From contig NZ_JBFRXN010000001.1 in the NCBI RefSeq assembly GCF_040947875.1, positions 1,178,001-1,242,000 of the forward strand: a DNA stretch of 64,000 nt, written 5' to 3'. The notes beneath the pieces are model-generated. The model ran no database searches and was not told where the DNA came from. It was given only the letters and a program-made list of their open reading frames with translations. Below are positions 62,560 through 64,000 of this stretch, piece by piece. Both the position numbers and the translations under genes were made by a program. The number at the start of each line of letters is the position of its first letter. Position 1 is the first letter of the stretch. Source of the DNA: Pseudomonas sp. MYb118 (GTDB lineage: Bacteria; Pseudomonadota; Gammaproteobacteria; Pseudomonadales; Pseudomonadaceae).

Positions 62560-64000
62560 TTATTTTTTCGCGACCTTGTTATCCCAGCTCGGAATCTTGA
62601 ACACCCAGAACGACCCGCCCTGGGCCACCGGTTTGGTCAGTTCGGCCATGTCGCCGCCCCACAACGGCACCGCGCCGCCGTAGCCGACGGTTACGCCGAT
62701 GTATTGCTCGCCGTCCTGTTCCCAGGTGATCGGTGGCGAGACGATGCCGCTGCCGGTCTGGAACTTCCACAGTTCCTGTCCGGTTTTCGCGTCGAAGGCC
62801 TTGAAGAAGCCATCGCCGGTGCCGGTGAACACCAGGTTGCCCTTGGTCGCCAGTACGCCGGCCCACAACGGCAGGTGTTCCTTGTGCTCCCACACCACCT
62901 TGCCCGTGGTCGGGTTCATCGCCCGCAGGGTGCCGACGTGATCGTCGTACATGCGTTTGATGCGAAAGCCCATGCCCAGGTACGCCGAGCCCTTCTTGTA
63001 GTTGACCTCCTCGGTCCAGTATTCCTCTTTCCACTGGTTGCCCGGGATGTAGAACAGCCCGGTGTCCTGGCTGTAGGCCATGGGGTTCCAGTTCTTGCCG
63101 CCGAGAAACGGTGGCGACACTTCCACCGGCTTGCCCTTGGTTTCGCCGGGCAGTGGCTTGGCCGGGCGCTGGCCTTCGTTCTCCACCGGGCGCCCGGTCT
63201 TGAGGTCGATGTGGCTGGCCCAGGTGATGTTGTCGACGAAGGGGAAGGCGTTCTGCAGCTTGCCGTTGTTGCGGTCGACCACATAGAAGAAGCCGTTGCG
63301 GTCGGCGTGGCCGGTGGCCTTGACGGTCTTACCGTCCTTGTCCTTGTAGTCGAACAGCACCAACTCGTTGTTGCCGGAGAAGTCCCAGGCATCGTTCGGC
63401 GTGTGCTGGTAGAACCATTTCACTTCGCCGGTGCTCGGGTCGACGCCGACTTGCCCTGAGGTGTACAGGCTGTCGTAATCGTGCGGGTTGCCATCCTTGG
63501 AGGTGCGCGCCCAGGTGTTCCACGGGCCGGGGTTGCCGGCGCCGACGATGATGGTGTTGGTCTCGGCGTCGAAACTGGCGCTCTGCCAGGGCGCGCCACC
63601 GCCGTGGCTCCAGGCTTCGACCTTGCCGGTTTCGGTGGTCGGATCGTTCGGCCAGGACGGCGCCTTGACGTCGCCGGTCGGCGTGCTGTCCTTGCCATTG
63701 AGACGGCCCATGTGGCCCTCGACGAATGGGCGCATCCATACTTCGTCGCCGGTGTCCGGGTCGCGGGCGAACAACTGGCCGACCACGCCGAACTCATCGC
63801 CGGAACTGCCGTGGATCAGCAGGACCTTGCCGCTGGTCTTGTCCTTGATCAGCACCGGGGCGCCGGTCATGGTGTAGCCGGCGGCGTGGTCGCCGAACTT
63901 CTTGTTCCACACCACCTTGCCGGTGTTCTTGTCCAGCGCGATCACCCGCGCATCCAGGGTGCCGAAGTAGATCTTGTCGCCATAGATGGCCGCCCCTCGG
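62560..64000 (-). CDS. exaA: PQQ-dependent ethanol dehydrogenase, C-terminal part (5' end outside window)
   Basis: The visible 479 residues are the C-terminal three-quarters of a periplasmic quinoprotein alcohol dehydrogenase (PedE in P. putida). Tryptophan-docking propeller motifs are plain: LDKNTGKVVWNKKFGDH, DAKTGQELWKFQTGSGI, NPTTGKVVWEHKEHLPLW. The catalytic aspartate lies in GVDPSTGEVKWFYQ (codon 63439-63441), aligned with the RDxDTG site of XoxF-type enzymes; two residues on is serine (63433-63435) where lanthanide enzymes have a second aspartate, so this is the calcium type. HTPNDAWDFSGNN and GNPGPWNTW fit ExaA. The frame stays open to the window edge; the vicinal disulfide and signal peptide lie beyond it. 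Confidence 0.95.
   Translation of the reverse strand, partial: RGAAIYGDKIYFGTLDARVIALDKNTGKVVWNKKFGDHAAGYTMTGAPVLIKDKTSGKVLLIHGSSGDEFGVVGQLFARDPDTGDEVWMRPFVEGHMGRLNGKDSTPTGDVKAPSWPNDPTTETGKVEAWSHGGGAPWQSASFDAETNTIIVGAGNPGPWNTWARTSKDGNPHDYDSLYTSGQVGVDPSTGEVKWFYQHTPNDAWDFSGNNELVLFDYKDKDGKTVKATGHADRNGFFYVVDRNNGKLQNAFPFVDNITWASHIDLKTGRPVENEGQRPAKPLPGETKGKPVEVSPPFLGGKNWNPMAYSQDTGLFYIPGNQWKEEYWTEEVNYKKGSAYLGMGFRIKRMYDDHVGTLRAMNPTTGKVVWEHKEHLPLWAGVLATKGNLVFTGTGDGFFKAFDAKTGQELWKFQTGSGIVSPPITWEQDGEQYIGVTVGYGGAVPLWGGDMAELTKPVAQGGSFWVFKIPSWDNKVAKK

Overview
The window looks like a chromosome segment of a Pseudomonas of the fluorescens group. The evidence is high GC, a bkdA1-bkdA2-bkdB-lpdV operon with divergent bkdR, a PQQ alcohol dehydrogenase (exa/ped) cluster in the Pseudomonas gene order, and more than twenty copies of the GTGGGAGCGAGC...GCTCGCTCCCAC repetitive extragenic palindrome typical of this group. 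I see no tRNA, rRNA, insertion sequence, integrase, phage gene or CRISPR array. This is core and flexible chromosome rather than an obvious island. All functions are read from motifs and remembered family features; no database search was possible.

Region by region: 1-2.6 kb holds the 3' part of an adenylation-carrier-acyltransferase fusion. 2.7-8.6 kb holds an Aer-type chemoreceptor (TTG start, candidate sigma-28 promoter), a small exported protein, a DeoR regulator, a bestrophin and CAP-protein pair, and a SleB hydrolase. 8.7-10.3 kb holds an hvfA-hvfX pair (EGKCG-repeat precursor plus DoxX protein) with a dienelactone hydrolase. 10.4-15.5 kb holds two tandem REP arrays, a soluble CZB chemoreceptor, a ProA-like dehydrogenase and small proteins. 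15.5-22 kb holds topB, a two-enzyme papain/serine-hydrolase fusion, a DUF427 protein and lldD. 22-33 kb holds a GMC oxidoreductase/MHS transporter/LysR group, a DNA alkylation repair protein, a Kef-type antiporter, and a LysR/solute-binding-protein/citrate-type MFS group.

33-39.8 kb holds a PAS-GGDEF cyclase, an FKBP isomerase, a D-cysteine desulfhydrase-like enzyme, a two-gene radical-SAM DNA-repair operon behind a perfect LexA box, and ilvE. 40-45.7 kb is the branched-chain keto-acid dehydrogenase operon with bkdR; together with ilvE it forms a valine/leucine/isoleucine catabolic block. 45.7-49.9 kb holds a tyrosinase, a persulfide-dioxygenase-like hydrolase divergent from a TauE exporter, and a porin.

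50.3-64 kb is the alcohol-oxidation regulon: NosP and NahK (the ErcS'/PedS1 position), AgmR/ErbR, a CXXCW protein, an ABC-2 transporter with beta-propeller and solute-binding partners, a previously easy-to-miss 40-residue membrane peptide, PedS2/PedR2, a frameshifted pentapeptide protein and the 3' part of exaA/pedE, whose active site is of the calcium type.

The observations most worth following are the orphan hvfA-hvfX pair, the double-hydrolase fusion, the LexA-controlled repair pair, the 116-bp REPIN array with alternating units, the 40-residue peptide coupled to pedS2, and the broken pentapeptide gene beside exaA.
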